The translations under genes and the position numbers were made by a program. DNA of 64,000 nt, from positions 3,470,372 to 3,534,371 of the forward strand of contig NZ_KE386572.1 in NCBI RefSeq assembly GCF_000427665.1, written 5' to 3'. Shown piece after piece: positions 34,452 through 43,745 of the stretch (positions are counted from its first letter, which is position 1; every line of letters starts with the position of its first letter). Source of the DNA: Geminicoccus roseus DSM 18922 (lineage in GTDB: Bacteria; Pseudomonadota; Alphaproteobacteria; Geminicoccales; Geminicoccaceae). A model generated the notes under the pieces. That model had not been told where the DNA came from. It saw nothing but the letters and a program-made list of their open reading frames with translations, and ran no database searches.

Positions 34452-35216
34452 CTAGCGCCCGGCCAGGATGCCGAACGTCATCCACAGCGCCATGGCGATC
34501 ATCATCAGGTTCTCGGTCAGCGACACGAACCCGAGCGGGACCTTGCTCGACCCGCCGACGCAGGCGCATTTCAGCTCCCGCCGGTCGATGTAGACGGCCT
34601 TGAACACCGAAACGGCGCCGATCGTGCCGATGAACAGGGCGGTCGGGATGGACAGCCAGTTCAGGGCGTGCGCGATCATCAGCACCCCGGCCAGTCCCTC
34701 GGCAAAAGGGTAGATGTAGGAATAGGGCACCCATCGCCTGGCCAACAGGTCGTAATTCAGGAACATGGTGGCGAAGCTCTCGACATCCTGCAGCTTGAGC
34801 AGCGCCAGCACGGTCATGCTGAAGGCGATGAACCATTCCGCCGCCCGCAGGGTGAAGAGAGTGCCAAAGGCGGCATGGCTGGCGGCCAGGGCCATCAGCA
34901 GGGTGGTGACGAACAGCATCACGACCGGCCGGTAAGTCGTCTGGTCGGGGCTGGCCACCGGCTTGCCGAAATAGCGGCGAAGGTCATCATAGCCGCCGAT
35001 CCGCTGCCCATCGATGAAGGCCTGCGGCGTCGTCTTGACGCCATGCTCGGCCTTGAAGGCGTCGGTCGAGGCGCGCGAGGTCAGCCACTTGTCGTCGACC
35101 GAGAAGCCCTGGCGGCGAAGCAGGTCCTTGGCCTTCAGCCCGAACGGGCAGACATGCTGCTCCATCACCATGCGGTAGAGCGTGGCCCGGCGAGTCTGCC
35201 TCGGATCACTAGCCAC
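34452..35216 (-). CDS. Glutaredoxin-MauE fusion membrane protein
   Basis: 254 residues in two domains. Residues about 10-85 are a glutaredoxin (EQHVCPFGLKAKDLL with a single active Cys, and TTPQAFIDGQRIGGYDDL as the cis-Pro/GG site). Residues 95-250 hold four to five membrane helices with KCACVGGSSKVPLGFVSLTE, the Cys-bearing hallmark of MauE/DoxX-like redox proteins. MauE proteins assist disulfide formation in periplasmic targets. Fusion to a cytoplasmic glutaredoxin gives a complete electron path across the membrane. GTG 35216 follows GGGGAG by eight bases. Confidence 0.85.
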   Translation of the reverse strand: MASDPRQTRRATLYRMVMEQHVCPFGLKAKDLLRRQGFSVDDKWLTSRASTDAFKAEHGVKTTPQAFIDGQRIGGYDDLRRYFGKPVASPDQTTYRPVVMLFVTTLLMALAASHAAFGTLFTLRAAEWFIAFSMTVLALLKLQDVESFATMFLNYDLLARRWVPYSYIYPFAEGLAGVLMIAHALNWLSIPTALFIGTIGAVSVFKAVYIDRRELKCACVGGSSKVPLGFVSLTENLMMIAMALWMTFGILAGR

Positions 35217-35457
35217 GAAGACGGCTCCCCTGGTGGATCGCCCGTTCCTGTCCAGCCATGCCGGGCTTGGCCCGCGCGCCCTGGCAGATGGGTCCCTGGA
35301 GGGCCTGGATGGCGGAAAAGGACGTCACCAAGCAAACAGCCGGGTCTCCATCCGAGTTCCGCCCGGAGGAAATGGGCGCTTCGAAAGGGTTTGGTTTGCG
35401 TGCCGCCGAGGCGCGCCTATCGTCGCGCCGACGGTGAACCGGCAAGGTGGCGGAGCG

Positions 35458-36828
35458 ATGGCGGCGCGGATCGGCAGCAGGATCTATGACGAAGCGATCT
35501 ATGCGACCGACCGGCCGGTGCCGAGCCTGTGGGAGGCCACCGCCGGCCCGGCGCCCGCGGACGACGGTGCCCTGGAAGGAGAGGCCAGCACCGAGGTCGC
35601 GGTGATCGGCGGCGGCATCGCCGGCCTGTCGCTGGTCTGGCACCTGACCCGGCGCCACGGGATCGAGGCGGTGGCGCTGGACGCCGGCAAGATCGGCTGG
35701 GGTGCGTCCGGCCGCAATGGCGGCTTCGTCAGCATGGGCTACACCAAGCGCTCGCTGGAGGAACTGTCCCGCTCCTATGGCGGCGACGACGCCCGCACCG
35801 TGTTCGAGGCGCAAAAGGCTGCCTGCGCCTATGTCCTGGACCTGGTGCAGGCCGAGGACCTCCAGGTCGACCTGGCCGGGCGGGGCGAATACATCGTCGC
35901 GCACAAGCCCGACCGCATGAAGGGACTTGAGGCCAAGAGCGCCGCCATGAAGGCGATGTTCGGCGAGGACTGGCCGGTCCTGAGCCGCGCCGAGCTGGAG
36001 AGGGCGGGCTATGCCAGCCCGGAGGCGCATGGCGGCATCTACGTGCCGCACGGCACCGGGCTGCACCCGCTGAAATACACCTATGGGCTCCTGAGCCTGG
36101 CGCGCCGCCATGGCGGCCGGGTGCATCCGAACTCGACGGTGGTCCGCTGGGAGCGGGACGGCGGCGGCCATCTGCTGCACACCGCGAGCGGCGGGCGGCT
36201 GCGGGCGAAGACCGTGGTGGTCGCCAGCAACGGCTTCACCACCGAGGGCCTGGACCAGCGCTTCGACGGCGTCACCCTGCCGGCCCTGTCCACCATCCTG
36301 GTGACCCGGCCGCTCAGCCTGGAGGAGCGCCAGGCGCAGGGCTTCACCACCGACGTGCCGGTCGCGGACAGCCGCAACCTCCTGTTCTACATCCGCCTGC
36401 TCAAGGACGGGCGGCTGCTGTTCGGCGGGCGGGGCGGCACCAACTCCACCGAGGCCGCCGGCCAGCGCTACGCCGACTACATGCGCCGGCGCCTGGGCGA
36501 GGTGTTCCCGGCCTGGAAGCAGGTCGAGATCAGCCATCGCTGGCGGGGATTCGTCTGCCTGACCGCCGACCTGGTCGGCCGGGTCGGGCTGTTCCCGGAG
36601 GACCGTTCCACCGGCTACCTGTTCGGCTGCCACGGCAGCGGCGTGGCGATGTCGGGCTATGCCGCGAAGTTCCTGGCGGCGCAGATCGCCGACGCCAGGT
36701 TCAACGAGCCGTTCCCGAACTGCTTCCGCCAGCCGCCCAAGCGCTTCCCGATGCCGTCCTTGAGGGTCCCGGCCCTGCAGGCCGCCTATGCCTGGTACCG
36801 CCTCAAGGACGAGGTGCTGCCGGCCTGA
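35458..36828 (+). CDS. FAD-dependent amine oxidase (gamma-glutamylputrescine oxidase type)
   Basis: 456 residues. The dinucleotide-binding site is VAVIGGGIAGLSLVWHL, followed by GWGASGRNGGFVSMGY, a segment characteristic of the PuuB/DAO group; a DRSTGYLFGCHGSGVAMSGY motif near the C-terminus binds the isoalloxazine. Such enzymes oxidise gamma-glutamylputrescine, sarcosine or D-amino acids, giving an aldehyde or keto acid and H2O2 or reduced acceptor. ATG 35458 follows GGTGGCGGAGCG. No other polyamine genes are near, so the substrate is open. Confidence 0.8.
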   Translation: MAARIGSRIYDEAIYATDRPVPSLWEATAGPAPADDGALEGEASTEVAVIGGGIAGLSLVWHLTRRHGIEAVALDAGKIGWGASGRNGGFVSMGYTKRSLEELSRSYGGDDARTVFEAQKAACAYVLDLVQAEDLQVDLAGRGEYIVAHKPDRMKGLEAKSAAMKAMFGEDWPVLSRAELERAGYASPEAHGGIYVPHGTGLHPLKYTYGLLSLARRHGGRVHPNSTVVRWERDGGGHLLHTASGGRLRAKTVVVASNGFTTEGLDQRFDGVTLPALSTILVTRPLSLEERQAQGFTTDVPVADSRNLLFYIRLLKDGRLLFGGRGGTNSTEAAGQRYADYMRRRLGEVFPAWKQVEISHRWRGFVCLTADLVGRVGLFPEDRSTGYLFGCHGSGVAMSGYAAKFLAAQIADARFNEPFPNCFRQPPKRFPMPSLRVPALQAAYAWYRLKDEVLPA

Positions 36829-36955
36829 GCCTGCCGCCGCCGGAGCCGGAAAACGGCGCGAGGGTGGAGCAGGACGGGGCGGATCGGTTAGGATCACCGG
36901 AGGACGAGCCGAACGGAGGCGCCGTGTATCTTCGCGCCAGCATGGAGACAGCAAC

Positions 36956-37351
36956 ATGACCGCGCCCCGCGACATCGCCATCTGGCTCCACGACCTGCAG
37001 GACGCCACCCAGGAAGCCCTGCATTTCATCCAGGGCGTGCCGCTGGAGAGCTATCTGGGCGACCGTATGCGCTGCCTGGCGGTGGAGCGGCTGCTGATGC
37101 TGATCGGCGATGTCGGCATCCGCCTGGAGCGGGAGGACCCCGCCGACGCCACGGCCCTGCGTGACCTGCCGAAGATCGTGGCGCTGCGCAACCGGATCGC
37201 CAACGGCTACTGGCTGACCGACCATCATTTGGTGCACGGGCTGGGCGAGGAGGTGCTGCCGCGCCTCCTGCAGGACCTGGAGCGGCTGGTGGCGGAGGCC
37301 GACCGGCGCCGGCAGGAGGATCATGGCGGGATGGACTGGGACCAGGAGTGA
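36956..37351 (+). CDS. hepT: HepT-like ribonuclease with altered active site
   Basis: 131 residues, a four-helix HEPN protein. Canonical HepT has the RNase motif R-x4-H-x-Y; here the site reads RNRIANGYW, so the catalytic His is Asn while Arg and Tyr remain. In studied systems HepT is an RNase toxin that its partner MntA silences by adding AMP to the Tyr. Its TGA shares a base with the start of the next gene (TGATG), which encodes the MntA-type partner, so this is a coupled pair. The substitution suggests an inactivated, or differently acting, toxin. Confidence 0.8.
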   Translation: MTAPRDIAIWLHDLQDATQEALHFIQGVPLESYLGDRMRCLAVERLLMLIGDVGIRLEREDPADATALRDLPKIVALRNRIANGYWLTDHHLVHGLGEEVLPRLLQDLERLVAEADRRRQEDHGGMDWDQE

Positions 37352-37659
37352 TGCACCCCTCGATCGCCCAGCGGCTGCCGGAGATCGTCGCGCTTTGCCG
37401 CCGCTGTGGCGTCAAGCGGCTGGAACTGTTCGGCTCCGGCGCCCGCGGCGATTTCGATCCGGCGCGCAGCGACGCCGACTTCCTGCTGGAATGGGACCCC
37501 GACGCGCCGGGCGGCCTGCCGGACCGCTGGTGGGAGCTGGACCAGGGGCTGCGCGACCTGCTGGGCCGCCAGGTCGACCTGGTGGCGCTGGGCTCGATCC
37601 GCAACAAGAGGCTCCTGGACACGATCCGGCGCCGTCCCCGGGAGGTCCTGGTGGCCTGA
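37351..37659 (+). CDS. mntA: MntA-like minimal nucleotidyltransferase (antitoxin)
   Basis: 102 residues with the minimal nucleotidyltransferase motif ELFGSGARGDFDPARSDADF: GS followed by the DxD (DAD) metal ligands, the same arrangement as MntA antitoxins, which AMPylate HepT. The loop between GS and DxD is one residue longer than the usual ten. ATG 37351 overlaps the HepT stop by one base. The gene order HepT then MntA is that of the best-studied pair. Confidence 0.85.
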   Translation: MHPSIAQRLPEIVALCRRCGVKRLELFGSGARGDFDPARSDADFLLEWDPDAPGGLPDRWWELDQGLRDLLGRQVDLVALGSIRNKRLLDTIRRRPREVLVA

Positions 37660-37696
37660 GCGGCGGCCTTCCTTCGCCATCTCGAGGAGACGGACG

Positions 37697-38323
37697 ATGA
37701 CGTTCAAGGCGATGACGTTCAAGGCGATGACGCTGGGCCTGGCAGCCCTGGTGCTGGCGTCGAGCGCGCTTCCGGCGCTGGCGCAGGCCGAGACCACCCG
37801 GATCCGGGGGACGCTGGAGGAGGTCGACGCGGACAAGATCACCGTCGCCAAGCGTGACGGCGGGGTCGAGCCGGTGGGGCTGAGCAGCGACACCCGCTTC
37901 CTGGAGGTCCGTCCGGTCGGGATCGAGGCGATCCAGGAGGGCAGCTATATCGGGGTCGCCGGGCTGCCGCAGGCAGACGGGAAGATCCGGGCGCTGGGGG
38001 TGATGCTGTTCCCCGAAACGGCGCGCGGGACCAACGAGGGCCATTTCCCCTGGGACCTGCAGCCCGAGAGCACCATGACCAACGCCACGGTGGCGACGGT
38101 CGAGGAGGCCGGCGACGGCCGCGAGGTCGTGGTGAGCTACAAGGGCGGCTCCCAGACCATCGACATCACCGATGCCGGCACCATCGCCTCGTTCGCCCCG
38201 GCCGACGCGTCGATCCTGTCGGTGGGGGCGAAGGTCACGGTGGTGGTGCGGCAAGCCGCGGACGGCCTGCCGGGCGCCGTGGCGGTGCTGGTCGGCAAGG
38301 ACGGGTTCACCCCGCCCAACTGA
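37697..38323 (+). CDS. Exported hypothetical (DUF5666-like) protein with repeated start
   Basis: 208 residues. The N-terminus carries the same 15 bases twice (ATGACGTTCAAGGCG, then ATGACG...), giving MTFKAMTFKAMTLGLAALV; three ATGs in one frame could be used, with GAGGAG best spaced to the first. A signal peptide follows (LGLAALVLASSALPALAQA). The mature part shows beta repeats (RIRGTLEEVDADKITVAKRD, VGAKVTVVVRQAADGL) like DUF5666-type single-strand-binding-fold exported proteins. Function unknown. The duplication looks like replication slippage. Confidence 0.7.
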   Translation: MTFKAMTFKAMTLGLAALVLASSALPALAQAETTRIRGTLEEVDADKITVAKRDGGVEPVGLSSDTRFLEVRPVGIEAIQEGSYIGVAGLPQADGKIRALGVMLFPETARGTNEGHFPWDLQPESTMTNATVATVEEAGDGREVVVSYKGGSQTIDITDAGTIASFAPADASILSVGAKVTVVVRQAADGLPGAVAVLVGKDGFTPPN

Positions 38324-38343
38324 CCGCCCGCCGCGCCAAAAAC

Positions 38344-39390
38344 TCAGGCCCGTCGCCGGCGCGACTTGGCGAAGGTGTCGAACGCCACCGCCAGCACGAT
38401 GATCAGGCCGATGATGATCTGCTGGACGTAGGGGCTGACATTGTTGAGCACCAGGCCGTTCTGCAGCACGCCGATCAGGATGGTGCCGATCACCGTGCCG
38501 AAGATCGTGCCGACCCCGCCGAACAGGCTGGTGCCGCCGATCACCACCGAGGCGATCACGATCAGCTCGTAGCCCTGGCCGGCCACCGCCTCCGCCGAGT
38601 TCAGGCGGGCGGACAGGATGAAGCCGGATAACCCCGCCATGAAGCCCATGATCACGTAGACCGACATGGTGATGCCGCGCACGTTCAGGCCGGACAGGCG
38701 CGCCGCCTCGGGATTGCCGCCCACCCCATAGACGTGCCGGCCGTAGCGCGTGTAGCGCAGGATGACGTGGGCGAGGACGGCGAACGCCAGGAACACCATC
38801 ACCGGCACGGGGATCCGGCCGATCAGGGGCAGGGTGAACAGATAGCCCTGGCCCCACCAGGTGTAGCCGGCGTCGAACCCGGAGATCGGGCCGCCGCCGG
38901 CCATCAGCAGCGCCGCCCCGCGAAAGGCCGACATGCCGCCCAGCGTCACCACGAAGGGCGGCACCTTCAGCCTGGTGGTGGCGAAGCCCTGCAGCGCGCC
39001 GGCCGCGGTGCCGAACAGAACCGCCACCAGCATGGCGAGCGGCCAGCCATAGCCGATATCGGCGCCCTCGGTGGCGACCGTGAAGCGGTTCTCCAGCCCG
39101 CCCTTGGCGACCGCGGCGGCGGCCAGCCCGGCAAAGGCGACCAATGCTCCCACCGACAGGTCGATGCCGGCGGTCAGGATCACGAAGGTCATGCCCAGTG
39201 CCAGCAGCCCGTAGATCGAGACCTGGCGCATCACGTTGACCAGGTTGAGGGGCAGGAGGAAGCGCGGCTCCAGCCAGGCGAAGATGCCCATCAGGACCAG
39301 AAGGAAGATCAGGGGCGCATAGGCTGCCAGGAGGCCGAACAGATCGATGCCGTTGCCCCTGGTGTCGCCGCTGCTCGTCGCCGTCGCCAT
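38344..39390 (-). CDS. Sugar ABC transporter permease (RbsC type)
   Basis: 348 residues with ten-odd membrane helices. LLALGMTFVILTAGIDLSVG is the RbsC/XylH hallmark, and GVGGNPEAARLSGLN is the EAA-like loop that docks to the ATPase. It forms the channel of a carbohydrate ABC importer of the ribose/galactose class. It is third in the operon behind the substrate-binding protein and the ATPase. Confidence 0.9.
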   Translation of the reverse strand: MATATSSGDTRGNGIDLFGLLAAYAPLIFLLVLMGIFAWLEPRFLLPLNLVNVMRQVSIYGLLALGMTFVILTAGIDLSVGALVAFAGLAAAAVAKGGLENRFTVATEGADIGYGWPLAMLVAVLFGTAAGALQGFATTRLKVPPFVVTLGGMSAFRGAALLMAGGGPISGFDAGYTWWGQGYLFTLPLIGRIPVPVMVFLAFAVLAHVILRYTRYGRHVYGVGGNPEAARLSGLNVRGITMSVYVIMGFMAGLSGFILSARLNSAEAVAGQGYELIVIASVVIGGTSLFGGVGTIFGTVIGTILIGVLQNGLVLNNVSPYVQQIIIGLIIVLAVAFDTFAKSRRRRA

Positions 39391-39411
39391 GTGATTGTTC
39401 GCTCCAGGCTC

Positions 39412-40935
<1,524 letters not shown>

Positions 40936-40997
40936 GATCGGGCATCCCTTGTCAGGACAGGTTGGGCGCCGGCGGACAAAGCAGGAAATGAATCAGA

Positions 40998-41023
40998 CAT
41001 GGCCGGCAGGGCGGCCGGCCATG
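40998..41023 (-). terminator. Hairpin between binding protein and ATPase genes
   Basis: Perfect 10-bp stem CATGGCCGGC / GCCGGCCATG with a 6-base loop, in the gap between the binding-protein stop (41046) and the ATPase start (40935). Such hairpins in ABC operons usually stabilise or attenuate the message so that the binding protein is made in excess. Confidence 0.5.
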
Positions 41024-41045
41024 TCCTCGGGCGGAACCGTCCGGC

Positions 41046-42002
41046 TTACTGGACTTCGCCCAGCCGCTCCGCCTTGTCGAGATTGTCCTTGGTCAGGACG
41101 ATCGGGGTGAGCAGCACCAGCGATTCCTCGGGCTCGGTGCCGTTCTGGATGTAGTCGACCAGGATCTGCACGGCCTTGCGGCTCTGGCCGCCCGGGAACT
41201 GCTCGACCGTGCCGGCCAGCCCGCCGTCGCGGATCGAGGCCAGCGCCTCGGGCAGGGCGTCGAAGCCGACGATCCGGATCTGGTCGTCCATGCCGCGCGC
41301 CCGGACCGCCTCCAGCGCGCCCAGCGCCATGTCGTCGTTGGCGGCGATGATCACGTCCGGCGGGGTGCTCATCCCGGCCAGGAGCGATTCGGTCACCGAC
41401 AGGCCCTGGTCGCGGGCGAAGTTGGCGGTCTGCTCGGCCACCACCTCGTACTTGTCCTGGTGCTGGTCGATGACGTTGTGCAGGCCCTTGTTGCGGTCGA
41501 TCGCCGGCGAGGCGCCGGGCTGGCCCTGCAGGTTGATGATCTTTGCGCCATCCGGGTAGTTGTCCAGCAGCCACTGGCCCTGGGCCTCGCCGCCCTTGAC
41601 GTTGTCGGCGCCGACATGGGCCAGGATGCCTTCCACGCCATCGACGCGGCGGTCGACGGTGACCACCGGCACGCTGTTCTCCACCGCGGTGGAAAGCGCC
41701 GGCGCCATGGCGTTGACGTCGGAGGGGCTGATCACGATGCCCTGGACGCCCTGGACGATCGCGGCCTCGACATCGGCGGTCTGCTTGGGCGCGCTGTTCT
41801 GGCCGTCGCTGTCGATGGTCTGGACGCCCAGCTTGCCGGCCTCGTCCTTAATTTCCTTGAGCATGTGCACGAAGAACGGGAATGAGAGCGACGGCACCGA
41901 GGCCAGGATGGTCGCATCCTGGGCCCGGGCGGTGACGCCTGCCATCGACACGCCCGCAAGAAGGACCGCAGCCGCCAGTGCGCTGCGCCGAACCAGCTTC
42001 AT
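41046..42002 (-). CDS. Sugar ABC transporter substrate-binding protein (RbsB type)
   Basis: 318 residues with a signal peptide (RSALAAAVLLAGVSMAGVTA, cut near ARA). The mature fold is the two-lobed periplasmic-binding type of the ribose/galactose class: VPSLSFPFFVHMLKEIKDEA, VVTVDRRVDGVEGILAHVGA, DVIIAANDDMALGALEAVRA. In the periplasm it delivers the sugar to the permease. The identity of the sugar is not evident. First gene of the operon. Confidence 0.92.
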   Translation of the reverse strand: MKLVRRSALAAAVLLAGVSMAGVTARAQDATILASVPSLSFPFFVHMLKEIKDEAGKLGVQTIDSDGQNSAPKQTADVEAAIVQGVQGIVISPSDVNAMAPALSTAVENSVPVVTVDRRVDGVEGILAHVGADNVKGGEAQGQWLLDNYPDGAKIINLQGQPGASPAIDRNKGLHNVIDQHQDKYEVVAEQTANFARDQGLSVTESLLAGMSTPPDVIIAANDDMALGALEAVRARGMDDQIRIVGFDALPEALASIRDGGLAGTVEQFPGGQSRKAVQILVDYIQNGTEPEESLVLLTPIVLTKDNLDKAERLGEVQ

Positions 42003-42091
42003 GATCTCGACCTCCCTCGTCCCCGCGGCTCCACAGGCCGCGTTGACCAAGAGACTAACCGCCCGAGCCCCTGGATGAAAAGTCGGATTTT

Positions 42092-42736
42092 TCAGGGCAG
42101 CCGGGGGCGGTCCGTGCCGATCAGGCAGTCGCGCGAGACGAGGGCCGCCAGGCGCTCCTCGCTCCATGCCCCGGTGCCTTCCGGCCGGTCCGGGAGCACC
42201 AGGTAGCGAAGCTCGGCGGTGCTGTCGTGCACCTCGATCCGGGTGTTCTCCGGCAGCTCGACCCCGAACTCCTTCAGCACCGCGCGCGGCTCGCGCACCA
42301 TCCGCGCCCGGTAGGCCTTGGACTTGTACCAGTCGGGCGAGCCGCCCAGCAGGAAGCGGGGGTAGCAGGAGCACAGGGTGCAGACGATGACGTTGTGCAG
42401 GCCCGGCTGGTTCGCCACCGTGCGGATCGGGATGCCGCCGGCGTCGATGCTGAGCTCGGCGGCGGCGACGTTGACGTCGGCCAGGAGGCGCTCGCGGAAC
42501 GACGGGTCGACCCAGGCACGCGCGACCAGGCGGGCGCCGGCGGCGGGGCTGGCCGCGTCGATCTTCTCCAGGGTGCGGTGGATGTCGGCGGTGGTGCACA
42601 GGCCCTTGGCGACGATCAGCTCCGCCAGCGCCTCGGTCAATGCCATGTGCCAGGTCAGCGGCGCGTCCTCGACGTCCGGCTGCCGGGGATGCGGATGATG
42701 GTGATCGTGATCATGGTCGTGGTGGGGATGGGTCAT
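42092..42736 (-). CDS. Cobalt-type nitrile hydratase alpha / thiocyanate hydrolase gamma-like subunit
   Basis: 214 residues. VCTLCSCYP is the metal-binding claw of cobalt-type enzymes (CTLCSC; iron types have CSLCSC), with the Cys residues that become oxidised. [20 protein letters not shown] and [20 protein letters not shown] are family segments. The first 20 residues contain about 11 His, alternating with Asp, an unusual metal-binding tail. NHase hydrates nitriles to amides; thiocyanate hydrolase is a relative whose gamma subunit matches this chain. The start overlaps the stop of the upstream half-beta gene by four bases. Confidence 0.88.
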   Translation of the reverse strand: MTHPHHDHDHDHHHPHPRQPDVEDAPLTWHMALTEALAELIVAKGLCTTADIHRTLEKIDAASPAAGARLVARAWVDPSFRERLLADVNVAAAELSIDAGGIPIRTVANQPGLHNVIVCTLCSCYPRFLLGGSPDWYKSKAYRARMVREPRAVLKEFGVELPENTRIEVHDSTAELRYLVLPDRPEGTGAWSEERLAALVSRDCLIGTDRPRLP

Positions 42737-43026
42737 CGCAGGGGCTCCAGCCAGTGCTCGTACAGATCCAGGACGACGGTGTCGGCGGGGTCGCCGGCAT
42801 AGTCCGGCCAAAGCGCCGTCTGCTGGAAGCGGACCCGCCAGACCGGCTGGTCGGGGCCGCGTCGACCATAGGCCATCAGCTCGGCGTCGGGCATGCGGCC
42901 GGCCAGGGTGGTCACCACCCCCTCCTTGCCGCGCACGAAGGCGGGGGTGCGGTGGTGGCCGGGCGGATCCATGGCAAGCACCCGGACCCGGTCGCCCTGG
43001 CGCAGCCCTCCCGGGTTCACGGACAT
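42733..43026 (-). CDS. Nitrile hydratase beta subunit, C-terminal half as a separate protein
   Basis: 97 residues covering the SH3-like beta barrel of NHase beta: [30 protein letters not shown] and [16 protein letters not shown]. Normally this is fused behind the helical half; here it has its own start ATG at 43026, overlapping the upstream gene end (43017) by 10 bases. Thiocyanate hydrolase alpha and the three-subunit toyocamycin NHase have this split, so the sequence does not prove which reaction occurs. Confidence 0.85.
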   Translation of the reverse strand: MSVNPGGLRQGDRVRVLAMDPPGHHRTPAFVRGKEGVVTTLAGRMPDAELMAYGRRGPDQPVWRVRFQQTALWPDYAGDPADTVVLDLYEHWLEPLR

Positions 43027-43334
43027 GGCGCGCTCTCCCGGTGGCGGGCGCGGGCCGCCTCCATCGCCTGGCCGAGCTCGGTGGGCGTCACCAGGCCCTT
43101 TTCCAGCGCCAGGTTGGCGGCGGCCTGGATCCAGCGCTCGTAATAGGTCAGCTCCTCATAGGCGCCCGGGCCCAGCTCCTCGATGGTCCGCCGCATCTCG
43201 TCGAGCGTGAACAGGTTGGCGCCGATCATGAGGCGCATGATGGCGTCGACCTTCTTCTCCCACGGGGCGTAGTCGTGGGGTGCTCGGTCCACCGGCCCCT
43301 CCGGCAATCCGCCGACATCGTGAACGCGCTGCAT
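43017..43334 (-). CDS. Nitrile hydratase beta subunit, N-terminal half as a separate protein
   Basis: 105 residues that match the helical N-terminal half of NHase beta: [42 protein letters not shown] and [18 protein letters not shown]. It is the first gene of the cluster (order: beta-N, beta-C, alpha), the same order as scnB-scnA-scnC of thiocyanate hydrolase. It starts at ATG 43334. In-frame sequence continues upstream to 43556 but lacks family similarity. No P47K or p14K activator gene is visible in the window. Confidence 0.85.
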   Translation of the reverse strand: MQRVHDVGGLPEGPVDRAPHDYAPWEKKVDAIMRLMIGANLFTLDEMRRTIEELGPGAYEELTYYERWIQAAANLALEKGLVTPTELGQAMEAARARHRESAPCP

Positions 43335-43745
43335 GCCTGGCCTCCTTGTCCATGGACGGTCTGCGCCGGAGGGAAGGGTGGCGCTGCTGCAGCGGCTGCG
43401 CAACGGCAGAAGGCGAGGGAAGGCCCGAGATGGCGCTCCGGCGCCTGTCGTGGGCGGCTGGCGCCAGCGAGCGGCGAAGCGATCATTTTCTCGCAAGAAT
43501 CCGGATGCGATGCAATATCGATCAGTCATATTCATGCAATCCTCCGGGAATCCCATGTTCCTTATGGATTGTGCCCAGGCAGCCTCAAGCGGGGCGGGCT
43601 TCCGGCTCGCCAGGGCAGCCCGTGCCAGCTAATCCCACCGGGTCGGACGAGTGCTCGGGCCATCTGCCCGGCACGACGCGGCGCACCGGCCGGACACCGG
43701 GGCAGCACGCTCTCTGCTACCACGACGCAAGGGATCGACGAGGGC
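43335..43745. other. Intergenic region, divergent promoters
   Basis: Between the leftward nitrile hydratase-like cluster and the rightward kinase. The centre (about 43470-43570) is AT-richer than the surroundings. No paired promoter boxes, operator or RNA element was recognised; frames here are chance products. Confidence 0.3.
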
